Shown piece by piece: positions 1 to 5,929 of a stretch of DNA of 9,791 nucleotides. Below the pieces are notes generated by a model. It saw nothing but the letters and a program-made list of their open reading frames with translations. It was not told where the DNA came from and did no database searches. Position numbers and translations under genes: made by a program. The stretch spans positions 1 through 9,791 of the forward strand of contig JBNJHN010000069.1 in assembly GCA_051748565.1 (NCBI GenBank), in the 5' to 3' direction. The DNA is from SKPH01 sp051748565. GTDB lineage: Bacteria > Bacillota > Dethiobacteria > DTU022. Within the stretch, counting starts at the first letter, position 1; each line of letters starts with the position of its first letter.

Positions 1-214
1 GCCGGAATTGTTTATCCGCTGTCCACTCCTCCTGGTGCATCCAGAGCTTGACCGGTGGACGCCTTTCCATCTGAGCAAGTCCTTCTTCGACCGCGTAGCT
101 GGGGAGAAAACCTGCGTGCTCCTGGAAGGGGCGGGCCATTATCCCTATGAGAAGCCGGGACTGGACCAGATGATTGACGCGGTTGAGAAGTTTGCAAACG
201 ACATCATTTTTTAG
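1..214 (+). CDS. Alpha/beta hydrolase, C-terminal end only (5' end outside window)
   Basis: This is the last 70 codons of a hydrolase whose start lies before the window; the frame is open from base 2, so the TTG at 8 is an internal leucine. What remains is the last part of an alpha/beta-hydrolase fold. A beta strand (LLLVHPELDRWTP) carries the Asp that normally completes the charge relay, and a later strand and loop (VLLEGAGHYPYEKPG) carries the catalytic His in the usual GxGH context. The nucleophile serine would be upstream and cannot be seen. The substrate cannot be named; lysophospholipase-like and esterase-like members share this C-terminal pattern. The stop codon overlaps the 3' end of the convergent radical SAM gene by 11 bases. 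The family call is firm, the specificity is not. Confidence 0.85.
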   Translation, partial: PELFIRCPLLLVHPELDRWTPFHLSKSFFDRVAGEKTCVLLEGAGHYPYEKPGLDQMIDAVEKFANDIIF

Positions 215-1427
215 GCGGAAGACTAATCAGCTTTTGATCTTGTAGGCGATTATTGTTCTTCATTCCGGGATTTTGTCCTCGGCTATTGTTTCCCACGCCA
301 TGCCGGGTACCGAGATCATTGCAGATAGCGGTATGATCAGCCTGCAGCAAAGCTTCAACCTCAGAAAAGTGTTCGTATAGGGAGCAGGCCAGGCGGTCTC
401 TTGACAAAAGGTCCGGCCGGCTTCTGATGGAAGCCAAAAATGATGACTTAAGAGCCGCCATTAAACCACCCTGGCGGATATTATCACAGGATAAAGGAAC
501 AAAAGGACAGGGTTCGATACCCCCCTGAGAGTTGATGTGCAGTGATACACTGCCGGCTCCGCTGCAGATATTTGCTTCCCCGTATTCATCCTGGGGAAAC
601 TGCACCAGGACGATTGGCTTAAGAGACCTCATCTTAATAATACGCTGTCGAAACTCTTCCCTCTGCATGGCATTTAAAACCCATTCGGCGCGGGGCTTTG
701 GCCCGCAAGGCACATACTCGGTGATTAGTCCGACCGAACAGCCCCGATCGATTAGATCATCAATAAATTCATCACTGCCAAGGTAGCTGCTGTTCTTAGC
801 GTTATTGGTTGCGGCAAAACCAAAAAAGGCGCCTGCATCTTTAAGCATGGCCATCGCTTCAAGAACAACCTGATGTGCGCCATACCCGCGCCGCTGATCA
901 GTAAAAAATGAGTTGCCTTCGATACTGACCAGGACGATCAGGTTTTTTAATCTGCCGATAGCCGCCGCTTTCTCCGGGGTCATCAGTGAGCCGTTGGTGA
1001 TTAATATAAATAAAAGCTGCGGATGCTTCTCAACAATATCCAATATGCCGTCACGCATAAGTGGCTCGCCTCCTGTCAGGACAGCAGAGAGAAAACCCAT
1101 GCTTTGCGCTTCGTTGAACAGACTGCTCAGTTCCGCTTTGCTTAGCTCGCTATAATCGGGTCTGCCCCTTGAATAGCAACCGAGGCAGTCGTAATTACAG
1201 GCCATGGTAACACTAACCACCAGAACTGTCGGGATAGGTAAACCATTTTTTCTTTCAATCTTTTTTCTCCTCCTGTTGGATCGGAACAGGCGAATCCCGG
1301 CGCCGGCAAGCAGTCCTGCACCCCGCAACCCCTTCCGCCCGACGAGATAGTAAGCCTTCCTGGAGAGAAACCCAATGCCATTTTTCTTAGAATTTGAGCT
1401 TAATTCCATGTTCGACTGATGCTCCAA
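204..1427 (-). CDS. Radical SAM protein with auxiliary cysteines (SPASM-like), substrate unknown
   Basis: The 407-residue protein has the radical SAM signature CNYDCLGC (C77, C81, C84; CX3CX2C), which binds the 4Fe-4S cluster that cleaves S-adenosylmethionine, and the GGEP motif at 119-122 that contacts SAM. The C-terminal part has C288, then a strand and turn (LHINSQGGIEPCPF) with C307, C314 and C348. This layout resembles SPASM/twitch auxiliary-cluster domains of enzymes that modify peptides or proteins. The N-terminal ~60 residues are basic, with a short hydrophobic stretch (LRGAGLLAGAGIRLF). The chosen start is a TTG at 1427 with AGGGG five bases upstream; an in-frame ATG at 1409 would give 401 residues with a poorer site. 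The last ~37 residues are polar, low in complexity and unlike the usual family end. They reach into the convergent hydrolase gene, so the original stop may have been lost. No precursor peptide gene is evident nearby. Confidence 0.9.
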   Translation of the reverse strand: MEHQSNMELSSNSKKNGIGFLSRKAYYLVGRKGLRGAGLLAGAGIRLFRSNRRRKKIERKNGLPIPTVLVVSVTMACNYDCLGCYSRGRPDYSELSKAELSSLFNEAQSMGFLSAVLTGGEPLMRDGILDIVEKHPQLLFILITNGSLMTPEKAAAIGRLKNLIVLVSIEGNSFFTDQRRGYGAHQVVLEAMAMLKDAGAFFGFAATNNAKNSSYLGSDEFIDDLIDRGCSVGLITEYVPCGPKPRAEWVLNAMQREEFRQRIIKMRSLKPIVLVQFPQDEYGEANICSGAGSVSLHINSQGGIEPCPFVPLSCDNIRQGGLMAALKSSFLASIRSRPDLLSRDRLACSLYEHFSEVEALLQADHTAICNDLGTRHGVGNNSRGQNPGMKNNNRLQDQKLISLPPKK

Positions 1428-1457
1428 CTTGACCCCTGCCTTCGCAAATTCAAGGTT

Positions 1458-1667
1458 TTAAAAATCTAAGAGGCTAATTATAGTGTTTATCAATCTGGCT
1501 TTCAATATATTCTTTATATTCTTAATGAGGCCGAACAACCCTTTACCGCCATTTTTCTCAATCAGATCTACTGTTTCAGCTCCAACCTTTCCTGCTAAAT
1601 GCAGCCCCGCAGTGCGTGTGTTATTATTTCTCGAATAAAATACTACCCCTGAGCTCATTTTATGCAT
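1458..1667 (-). pseudogene. Flavodoxin, N-terminal fragment
   Basis: The 69-codon frame begins with the first strand and phosphate-binding loop of a flavodoxin (SGVVFYSRNNNTRTAG; compare the family pattern YSRTGNT). The first helix, the second strand (GAETVDLIEKN) and the basic linker typical of clostridial flavodoxins (GGKGLFGLIKNIKNIL) follow. It then stops, where a flavodoxin should continue for another 70-100 residues with the loops that grip the isoalloxazine ring. Only 30 bases separate it from the radical SAM start, so the rest has been lost, not shifted into another frame. A strong Shine-Dalgarno (GGAAGGAG, 1671-1678) lies just upstream. It is only two to three bases from the ATG at 1667 and better spaced for the second ATG at 1658. 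The fragment could not bind FMN as a complete domain. The flavodoxin call rests on the motif and on the linker pattern. Confidence 0.7.
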
Positions 1668-1974
1668 TACTCCTTCCGGTTAAGTTGATGGGTAGATTAT
1701 TATTGCAACATTATCTCCTAATGTTTATACTTCTTTCCCATCAAAAAGTTGCAGTCGCAAAATTGGCCCGTCATATTTCTCCTCTAGTGGTCACGAGACT
1801 AGTGATTGCCCAGATCTGAAAGAATTTATCAAGTTAATAGGCACAGCCGCTTGTAGGCTATGCCCAAAACTATATTATAAAAAGAGGGGGTGCTTCTATT
1901 ATGGATCTAAATTGTTACAACAGCATTTCAGTTATGTTTAATTTAAGTTAAATAAATAAGGAAGGACAGATTAA
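1668..1974. other. AT-rich intergenic stretch, no convincing gene
   Basis: About 300 bases between the - strand flavodoxin fragment and the + strand membrane-gene remnants. One + strand frame is open from 1696 to 1941 and cysteine-rich, but it has no ATG, GTG or TTG start and no recognisable motif. A 16-codon ORF at 1901-1951 starts ten bases after a purine-rich AAAGAGGGGG (1881-1890); it could be a leader peptide or chance. A weak + strand promoter is possible, with TTGTAG at 1851 and TATTAT at 1873 separated by 16 bases. Nothing here is well supported. Confidence 0.4.
1851..1878 (+). promoter_or_regulatory. Weak candidate promoter for the small membrane-gene cluster
   Basis: A -10-like TATTAT (1873-1878, five of six to TATAAT) lies 16 bases after TTGTAG (1851-1856, three of six to TTGACA). 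It is upstream of the purine-rich site at 1881 and of the cluster starting near 1975. The support is only sequence resemblance in AT-rich DNA, where chance matches are common. Confidence 0.25.
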
Positions 1975-2149
1975 GTGGTGAACCGCTATTAAAAGTATTA
2001 AACAGAAAAGACTAAAAGAAGTTTACCGACAGCGAGTCATCCTTCAAATACTATTTTTGTTTGTAATACTTGGCAAGGCCTTGCCTCTGGTTTTTCCCTA
2101 TGCCCCTTTTGGCAGTCTTAATAACAGTATCTTGCAGGGGAGGTTATAA
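1975..2149 (+). pseudogene. Short single-helix membrane-protein remnant, frame broken near its start
   Basis: A good Shine-Dalgarno (AAGGAAGG, 1958-1965) precedes a GTG at 1975, but that frame stops after six codons. The adjacent frame (open from 1982 to the TAA at 2147-2149) encodes a basic start (KSIKQKRLKEVYRQR), one hydrophobic helix (VILQILFLFVILGKALPLVF) and a short tail (YAPFGSLNNSILQGRL). One base skipped near 1990 would join the two into a protein of about 56 residues. The helix with a following PFG..N pattern faintly recalls the first helix of NapH/NosR-type membrane ferredoxins. No cysteines are present, so that comparison is weak. The stop overlaps the next ATG (TAATG at 2147-2151), as in coupled operon genes. 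The function is unknown. Confidence 0.4.
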
Positions 2150-2380
2150 TGACTGGACTTCCTGAATGCTACTATTCATGGGATTAAGCAAAAAGTCTAG
2201 GGAAGTTTCGCCGTATATTATAGCGATGATTCCTTTAGCATATACAGTTGGGATTATTGGTTTAAAGTCTGCAGGTGTTAGTGCGAACGCAGAATTTAAT
2301 GGAAATTTTTTATGATCATATATATAGCAATCTGCATTTTAACATTTGCAAAATTTATTTATGATAAGAACAAATATTGA
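2149..2380 (+). pseudogene. Small two-helix membrane protein, interrupted by frame changes
   Basis: The ATG at 2149 has a good AGGGGAGG site (2136-2143), but its frame stops at 2185. The next frame, open from ATG 2166 or 2178, carries KKSREVSPYIIAMIP, a first hydrophobic segment (AMIPLAYTVGIIGLKSAGV), and the hydrophilic VSANAEFNG. It then meets TGA at 2313, directly after the heptamer TTTTTTA. A -1 shift there continues into a second helix (MIIYIAICILTFAKF) and a basic end (YDKNKY, stop 2378-2380). Read with one extra base near 2181 and one extra T at 2306-2311, the gene gives about 77 residues. The pieces read as one protein, so this is either decay, homopolymer sequencing error or recoding. 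The family is unrecognised. It sits 14 bases before the next gene. Confidence 0.5.
2306..2312 (+). other. TTTTTTA heptamer at the frame change in the two-helix gene
   Basis: In the incoming frame the bases read AAT TTT TTA TGA, so the phase is T_TTT_TTA, which is the canonical arrangement for a -1 slip. Slipping back one base after TTA gives ATG ATC and continues the membrane protein to 2380 without a stop. In the zero frame the next codon is TGA. Confidence 0.35.
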
Positions 2381-2394
2381 AAGGAAGGCAGGAC

Positions 2395-2855
2395 ATGAAT
2401 AAAATTCTTGATAATATACTTCCAAAAACAGTGGACAACGATTATCGAGGAAACACAATTGCACTATGGTTTTTTGTTGTTTTAGCCATTGTTAGTACAG
2501 TTAGAAGCTTAATTCATTTTTTGGCACCGGATGGTGGAGCAGGGAGTATTGCCGGATTGGACTTATCAAAGGGCGGAGAGAACATTTTTTTACCTTTGGA
2601 TTATGGGGTCTTTCACAGTTACTATATGCTTTTATTCAGCTATTGGTAGCATTTAAGTACCGAACACTTATACCGCTTTTTTATTTGATATTATTCATAG
2701 AAACATTGGGAAGAATGGCTGTTGGAGCAACTAAACCTCCGATTTTATTGCATGGAGCTCCTCCGGGAGGAATTGCAAACTATTTTATATTACCGTTATC
2801 AATTATCATGTTTATTCTAAGTTTAAATATTAAGAGGATAAAAAAACATGATTAA
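2395..2855 (+). pseudogene. Multi-pass membrane protein of unknown function, single -1 frame change
   Basis: The start is the ATG at 2395, with AAGGAAGG (2381-2388) six bases upstream. The first frame gives 84 residues: a polar N-terminus, a helix (TIALWFFVVLAIVSTVRSL), a glycine-rich loop with GGAGS, then an off-frame end at TAG 2647. The rest of the protein is in the -1 frame: FGLWGLSQLLYAFIQLL, VAFKYRTLIPLFYLILF, the loop KPPILLHGAPPGG and a last helix (FILPLSIIMFILSLN) with a KRIKKHD tail. One extra T in the seven-T run at 2585-2591, or one -1 slip there, gives a continuous 153-residue, four-helix protein. The two halves match one another in hydrophobic pattern, so the original gene is clear even though the family is not recognised. 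It may be functional if the shift is a sequencing error. Confidence 0.65.
2586..2592 (+). other. TTTTTTA heptamer at the frame change in the four-helix gene
   Basis: The codons read AAC ATT TTT TTA CCT, so the heptamer is again in phase T_TTT_TTA. A -1 slip after TTA gives ACC TTT GGA TTA and enters exactly the frame that encodes the remaining three helices. The zero frame runs on for 18 codons and stops at 2647-2649. No obvious stimulatory hairpin was seen in the 30 bases after it. Confidence 0.35.
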
Positions 2856-3031
2856 AGCATAAGCAATAAATTAGAATTGGTTAAAGGCAACTCCTTGACT
2901 TGGCATTATTACTCTATTTTTATAATTTTGCATTACCAAACCGCCACAAGCAATGTTTTGGGCACTTATATAAATCCTTGTATTTATTTCATCAAACTGA
3001 GGAGTATTCATAGCCTGGTGGGTTTCAGGCA

Positions 3032-4525
3032 TTAATCCTGCAATGTAGTGGATGTAAAGTGTTGCCCCTCTTTTTTGCAGATATACCTGATCGCCTTCTT
3101 GCCGGAATGGGCATTAATAAACAGGGCTCCTGCAGAAGTGGCCCAGGCTCCGACAAAATACAAATTTTCAAGACCGGGTAGAAGCATACCGCTGTTCTTG
3201 AACATACTGCCAATGATATCAATCTTTTTAGAGGGCATATTATTAAAACCATGGGTCCCGCCCATAAACCTTTCCCAGGTCAGCAGGGTAGGGACATCAA
3301 TTGTTTCTACCTGGTTTCCAAGACCGGGCAGATATTGCTCAAGAATAGCTATAACCTGGCTTGCAACCAGCGCCTTTTCTTCTTCATAGAGAGAACGGTT
3401 TTTAACCAAGTCTTTCCAATAAGAATGCTTCGAAACCAGTTCAACCTTGATCACCCCTTTGCCTGCAGGTGCCATGGTCGGATCAAAGCTGTAAAACTGC
3501 ATTTCCAGTGAATCAAGGTTATGGCCCGCAATGGTAACCGGCTCGGGCAAAAGCAGGATTAGGCTTGAGGGTTCAGTGGAAAGGTCGCGGTTGACGCCAA
3601 GGAAAACATGAACGGCCCAGTTGGTTTCATCTTGCGGAGGTTGGCAGTAATCCCGCAGCTTTCCCGTTAAGAAACGACCTTCAAGAAGTTCGAGGAGGGT
3701 TTTACGCCCGTCAGCATTTGATATCACATAATCGGCGAATTCCTCGCTGCCATCAGCCAACCTGACACCTACAGCCCTGCCGTCGCACGTCAGTATTTTC
3801 TCCACCTTGCTGCGGTAATAAACCTTACCTCCGATAGATTCATAGTGATCAGCAATAGAGCGGGAAAAAGCGGCTGAGGCCCCAATCGGCCAGGCAATAT
3901 CTCGCATCATCCCGTAACCATGCCTGGCCAGGTGAACGACAAACGGCACCTCCTGCATAGAATAGACAAGCAGGGGGAATGCCCTTCTCAGAAAAGGATC
4001 ACTGAACTTAGCACCATAATCTGCCATTGTAGGCTTAAACCATTTAAAAGTCTTCAACATATTAGGCGTGGCTCTCACTAGATCTGCCGGCCCGCCCAGC
4101 ATTAGTTCTCCCCACACATCTCTGACGCTGAAAGGTTTTATGGCGTCAATATAGGTCTTGATCACCTTACTGTCTGCAGGCGACAGCTCACTCATGTGCT
4201 CCCTTAATTTTGTCAGATCATAATAATCGATGAACTTTTTCCCGTCCATTGAAGACACAGCTGTGCATTCGTTAGTATAGGCCAACTCTCTCGGCATTGC
4301 TCCGAGTTCGCGCCAAAGAGCATTAATCCTGGTCTCCGGAGAACAGCCCATTAAATGGTGGATACAGGCATCAAAGGTATAACCATTACGCTGCCAGGAA
4401 GCACATTGTCCACCCGGCTGGGAATGCATCTCAAAAATGGTGGTGGAGAAACCATTTAACTGGCCGTAGATACCGGCAGCCATGCCGCCCATTCCGGAAC
4501 CGATAATGATTATAGACTTAGCCAA
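3032..4525 (-). CDS. CrtI/phytoene-desaturase-like FAD-dependent oxidoreductase
   Basis: The 497-residue protein opens with a Rossmann dinucleotide-binding strand and loop, IIIIGSGMGGMAAG (residues 5-18), then an acidic strand end (IFE) and PGGQCASW, the pattern of carotenoid desaturases and isomerases and of the wider FAD amine-oxidase group. A middle stretch (VEKILTCDGRAVGVRLADG, then YVISNADG) is typical of the second FAD-contacting part. The C-terminal signature GLENLYFVGAWATSAGAL closes the FAD site around residues 450-470. The length is normal for the family. It probably oxidises or isomerises a polyene or other lipid-like substrate. With no other carotenoid genes around, the substrate is open. 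The only possible start is a TTG at 4525, since an in-frame stop lies four codons upstream; AAAGGGG (4536-4542) is ten bases away. It is a single-gene unit facing the convergent membrane cluster. Confidence 0.9.
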   Translation of the reverse strand: MAKSIIIIGSGMGGMAAGIYGQLNGFSTTIFEMHSQPGGQCASWQRNGYTFDACIHHLMGCSPETRINALWRELGAMPRELAYTNECTAVSSMDGKKFIDYYDLTKLREHMSELSPADSKVIKTYIDAIKPFSVRDVWGELMLGGPADLVRATPNMLKTFKWFKPTMADYGAKFSDPFLRRAFPLLVYSMQEVPFVVHLARHGYGMMRDIAWPIGASAAFSRSIADHYESIGGKVYYRSKVEKILTCDGRAVGVRLADGSEEFADYVISNADGRKTLLELLEGRFLTGKLRDYCQPPQDETNWAVHVFLGVNRDLSTEPSSLILLLPEPVTIAGHNLDSLEMQFYSFDPTMAPAGKGVIKVELVSKHSYWKDLVKNRSLYEEEKALVASQVIAILEQYLPGLGNQVETIDVPTLLTWERFMGGTHGFNNMPSKKIDIIGSMFKNSGMLLPGLENLYFVGAWATSAGALFINAHSGKKAIRYICKKEGQHFTSTTLQD

Positions 4526-4583
4526 AGACGCTCAACCCCTTTATAAATTCGTTAAAATTGCTTTCTATTTGAGTGGCAGGTAG

Positions 4584-4589
4584 ATTATA
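4584..4589 (-). promoter_or_regulatory. Candidate -10 box for the CrtI-like gene
   Basis: On the - strand this is a perfect TATAAT, about 60 bases before the TTG start at 4525 and its AAAGGGG site. The expected -35 position holds TATGAT-like sequence and does not match TTGACA, so the promoter may be weak or activator-dependent. Confidence 0.4.
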
Positions 4590-4630
4590 AAGGAATTTTA
4601 CTCTAAATCATAGTGTGCTATTGTTAATTA

Positions 4631-4727
4631 TATGTAAAAAGAGCTATAAGCTTGGTGTTGTATGTAATTATATGTTTTCATGTAAAAAAAACTTGACATA
4701 TTGTATTATGAATGTTACTCTATGTAA
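4631..4727 (+). repeat. TATGT(AA) repeats in the divergent promoter region
   Basis: The pentamer TATGT occurs at 4631, 4661, 4671 and 4721, with a variant CATGT at 4679. Three of the five are followed by at least three A (AAAAA, AATTA, AAGAA for the exact copies; a seven-A run after the variant). Spacings are 30, 10, 8 and 42 bases, so several lie about one helical turn apart. They surround the + strand TTGACA box at 4693 and lie upstream of the - strand -10. They could be operator half-sites, perhaps for the downstream Cro/C1-type regulator. In AT-rich DNA such a set could also be chance. Confidence 0.3.
4693..4721 (+). promoter_or_regulatory. Candidate promoter for the membrane protein/repressor pair
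   Basis: A perfect TTGACA (4693-4698) follows an A-rich tract resembling an UP element. Seventeen bases later is TACTCT (4716-4721), a poor -10 box. A better-looking TATGTA at 4721 would need a 22-base spacer. The position, 40-70 bases before the ATG at 4761, suits a promoter. Confidence 0.4.
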
Positions 4728-4760
4728 GAATTACTTAACCAATAAAGAGAAGTGGACACT

Positions 4761-5258
4761 ATGACTTACCAGGTTAAAAAAACGTTTACCAGCATTATCT
4801 CAGGAGTAATTGTTTTAGGAGTTTACCTGTTATATGCTTTTGACAGATATCAATCCGGCCTTTTGGCCCCGGACGATCTGAAAAACTGGGCCCAGCTTAT
4901 GCTAATTTTTATTGGTGTTGGTATCGCTGCCACGATTGTGATTCAAATTATTTTTCACATTATGCTTTCAATCAGCATCGCAATCAAGGAAAACATTAAA
5001 AACGGTGGTTGCGCTGACCAGGAAATCGAAAACAAAATTCAATTTGAAATTGTAGAAGATGAAATGGATAAACTAATTGAGCTTAAGTCTTTGAGAGTAG
5101 GGGTAATTGTTGCCGGAGCTGGTTTTGTTATTTCGCTAATCATTTTGGTACTCAGTTATCATCCGATGTTTATGCTTAATACAGTTTTTATCTCTTTCAG
5201 TTTCGGAAGCATATTGGAAGGGTTTACAAAGCTTTACTACTATAAAAGAGGAATATAA
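4761..5258 (+). CDS. Four-helix integral membrane protein (DUF2178-like), paired with an XRE regulator
   Basis: The start at ATG 4761 (165 residues) is favoured over the GTG at 4752 because AAGAGAAG (4745-4752) is spaced correctly only for the ATG. Two helices lie in the first half (ISGVIVLGVYLLYAF and LMLIFIGVGIAATIVIQII). A charged cytoplasmic-type segment follows (FEIVEDEMDKLIELKSLR), then two more helices (VGVIVAGAGFVISLIILVL and MLNTVFISFSFGSILEG) and a tyrosine-rich end (LYYYKRGI). The DE.DKLIE.K.LR segment followed by a helix pair and LYYY+RG resembles small membrane proteins that are regularly encoded directly before a Cro/C1-type repressor, and such a gene follows here after one base. 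The role is unknown; a sensor or partner that controls the repressor is a reasonable guess from linkage only. Confidence 0.75.
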   Translation: MTYQVKKTFTSIISGVIVLGVYLLYAFDRYQSGLLAPDDLKNWAQLMLIFIGVGIAATIVIQIIFHIMLSISIAIKENIKNGGCADQEIENKIQFEIVEDEMDKLIELKSLRVGVIVAGAGFVISLIILVLSYHPMFMLNTVFISFSFGSILEGFTKLYYYKRGI

Positions 5259-5259
5259 A

Positions 5260-5308
5260 ATGGGTATAAAAATTAAAATTACCAATAACATTCGCCGCTT
5301 GAGATTTT
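5260..5308 (+). CDS. Cro/C1-type (XRE) HTH regulator, first 16 codons, cut by assembly gap
   Basis: The ATG at 5260 lies one base after the stop of the membrane-protein gene, with its site (AGAGGA) inside that gene's last codons. The visible residues MGIKIKITNNIRRLRF match the start of short HTH_3 repressors, which read N.IRRLRFE...TQ.ELA in this family. The helix-turn-helix itself would fall in the gap. The gene order, membrane protein then XRE repressor, is the typical one for this pair. Too little is present to predict operators. Confidence 0.6.
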
Positions 5309-5408
5309 NNNNNNNNNNNNNNNNNNNNNNNNNNNNNNNNNNNNNNNNNNNNNNNNNNNNNNNNNNNNNNNNNNNNNNNNNNNNNNNNNNNNNNNNNNNN
5401 NNNNNNNN
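5309..5408. other. Assembly gap of exactly 100 N
   Basis: The run of N is exactly 100 bases, a standard placeholder for a gap of unknown size. The left side begins a repressor gene that lacks about 50 codons. The right side enters an SDR at about its catalytic region and lacks roughly 150 codons. At least about 600 bases should therefore be missing if the join is correct. Confidence 0.9.
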
Positions 5409-5894
5409 TTTTGGGATGATCTTCAAATGAATAATCATTGGAATTATGAAAATGGTATACATCAGGCTATGGCTGCAAAGCGAATGTTTTTATATAAATT
5501 GGATCATTTGCACCGGGTTTCAAATAATTCAAGATTGTCTTTTATCGGTTTCCAAATCCCCAAAACAGTTTGGAGTAATCAAATTAATATTATACCTGCA
5601 CCGATGAAAATAATGGCTACCGTAATGAAATTATTTGGGTCATTTATTTCTATCGAAAAATGCGGGGAAATTATGGCTCCTTTATTCACAGAGGAACAAG
5701 AAGAGAGCATAAAAAAATCAGGAAAATTGATTTCCCGGAAAAATAACCAATTTATTGAAATCGAAGACAAAACGCAGTCATTAAATAGTGAGGCACAAGA
5801 AAGGTTATGGAAGCTAAGCTTGGAACTGATAGCTGATGAGAAAACAAATCAAATCTCGGATTATCTTCATAACCAAGTTTTAGGCATGAGTTAA
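5409..5894 (+). CDS. Short-chain dehydrogenase/reductase (SDR), C-terminal half
   Basis: The frame is open from the first base after the gap, so the ATG at 5427 is probably internal. The start, FWDDLQMNNHWNYENG, matches the segment before the SDR active site (DFDDL....Y.G). MAAKRMFLYKL fits the helix with the catalytic Lys. The next stretch ends in GFQIPKTVWSNQI, which occupies the place of the usual HPG.V.T. A substrate-loop region and the C-terminal ERLWKLSLEL pattern (LW..S.EL) then follow. The residue four before the Lys, normally Tyr of YxxxK, is Ala here (QAMAAK), and the HPG motif is also changed. The protein may be an inactive or unusually acting SDR, or a decaying gene. The Rossmann half is hidden in the gap. 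The SDR assignment comes from the overall pattern and not from catalytic residues. Confidence 0.6.
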   Translation, partial: FWDDLQMNNHWNYENGIHQAMAAKRMFLYKLDHLHRVSNNSRLSFIGFQIPKTVWSNQINIIPAPMKIMATVMKLFGSFISIEKCGEIMAPLFTEEQEESIKKSGKLISRKNNQFIEIEDKTQSLNSEAQERLWKLSLELIADEKTNQISDYLHNQVLGMS

Positions 5895-5929
5895 AATAGA
5901 ATCATGACGGCGGCGATACCGGCTCACGC

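Noticed and set aside
1616..1819. 67-codon + strand frame crossing the start of the flavodoxin fragment
   Set aside because: It has no recognisable motif or good ribosome binding site, and its first part lies antisense to the flavodoxin fragment.
1696..1941. 81-codon cysteine-containing open frame on the + strand
   Set aside because: It has no ATG, GTG or TTG start and no family resemblance; likely a chance open frame.
2072..2085. Perfect 14-base palindrome GGCAAGGCCTTGCC
   Set aside because: It lies inside a coding remnant, has no loop or T-run, and is not placed like an operator; probably coincidental.
3013..3030. GCCTG/CAGGC hairpin just after the CrtI-like stop codon
   Set aside because: The stem is only five pairs and no T-run follows on the - strand, so it is not a convincing intrinsic terminator.
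5427..5894. ATG at 5427 as the true start of a 155-residue protein
   Set aside because: The frame is open to the gap and the residues before it (FWDDLQ) continue the SDR pattern, so the ATG is internal.
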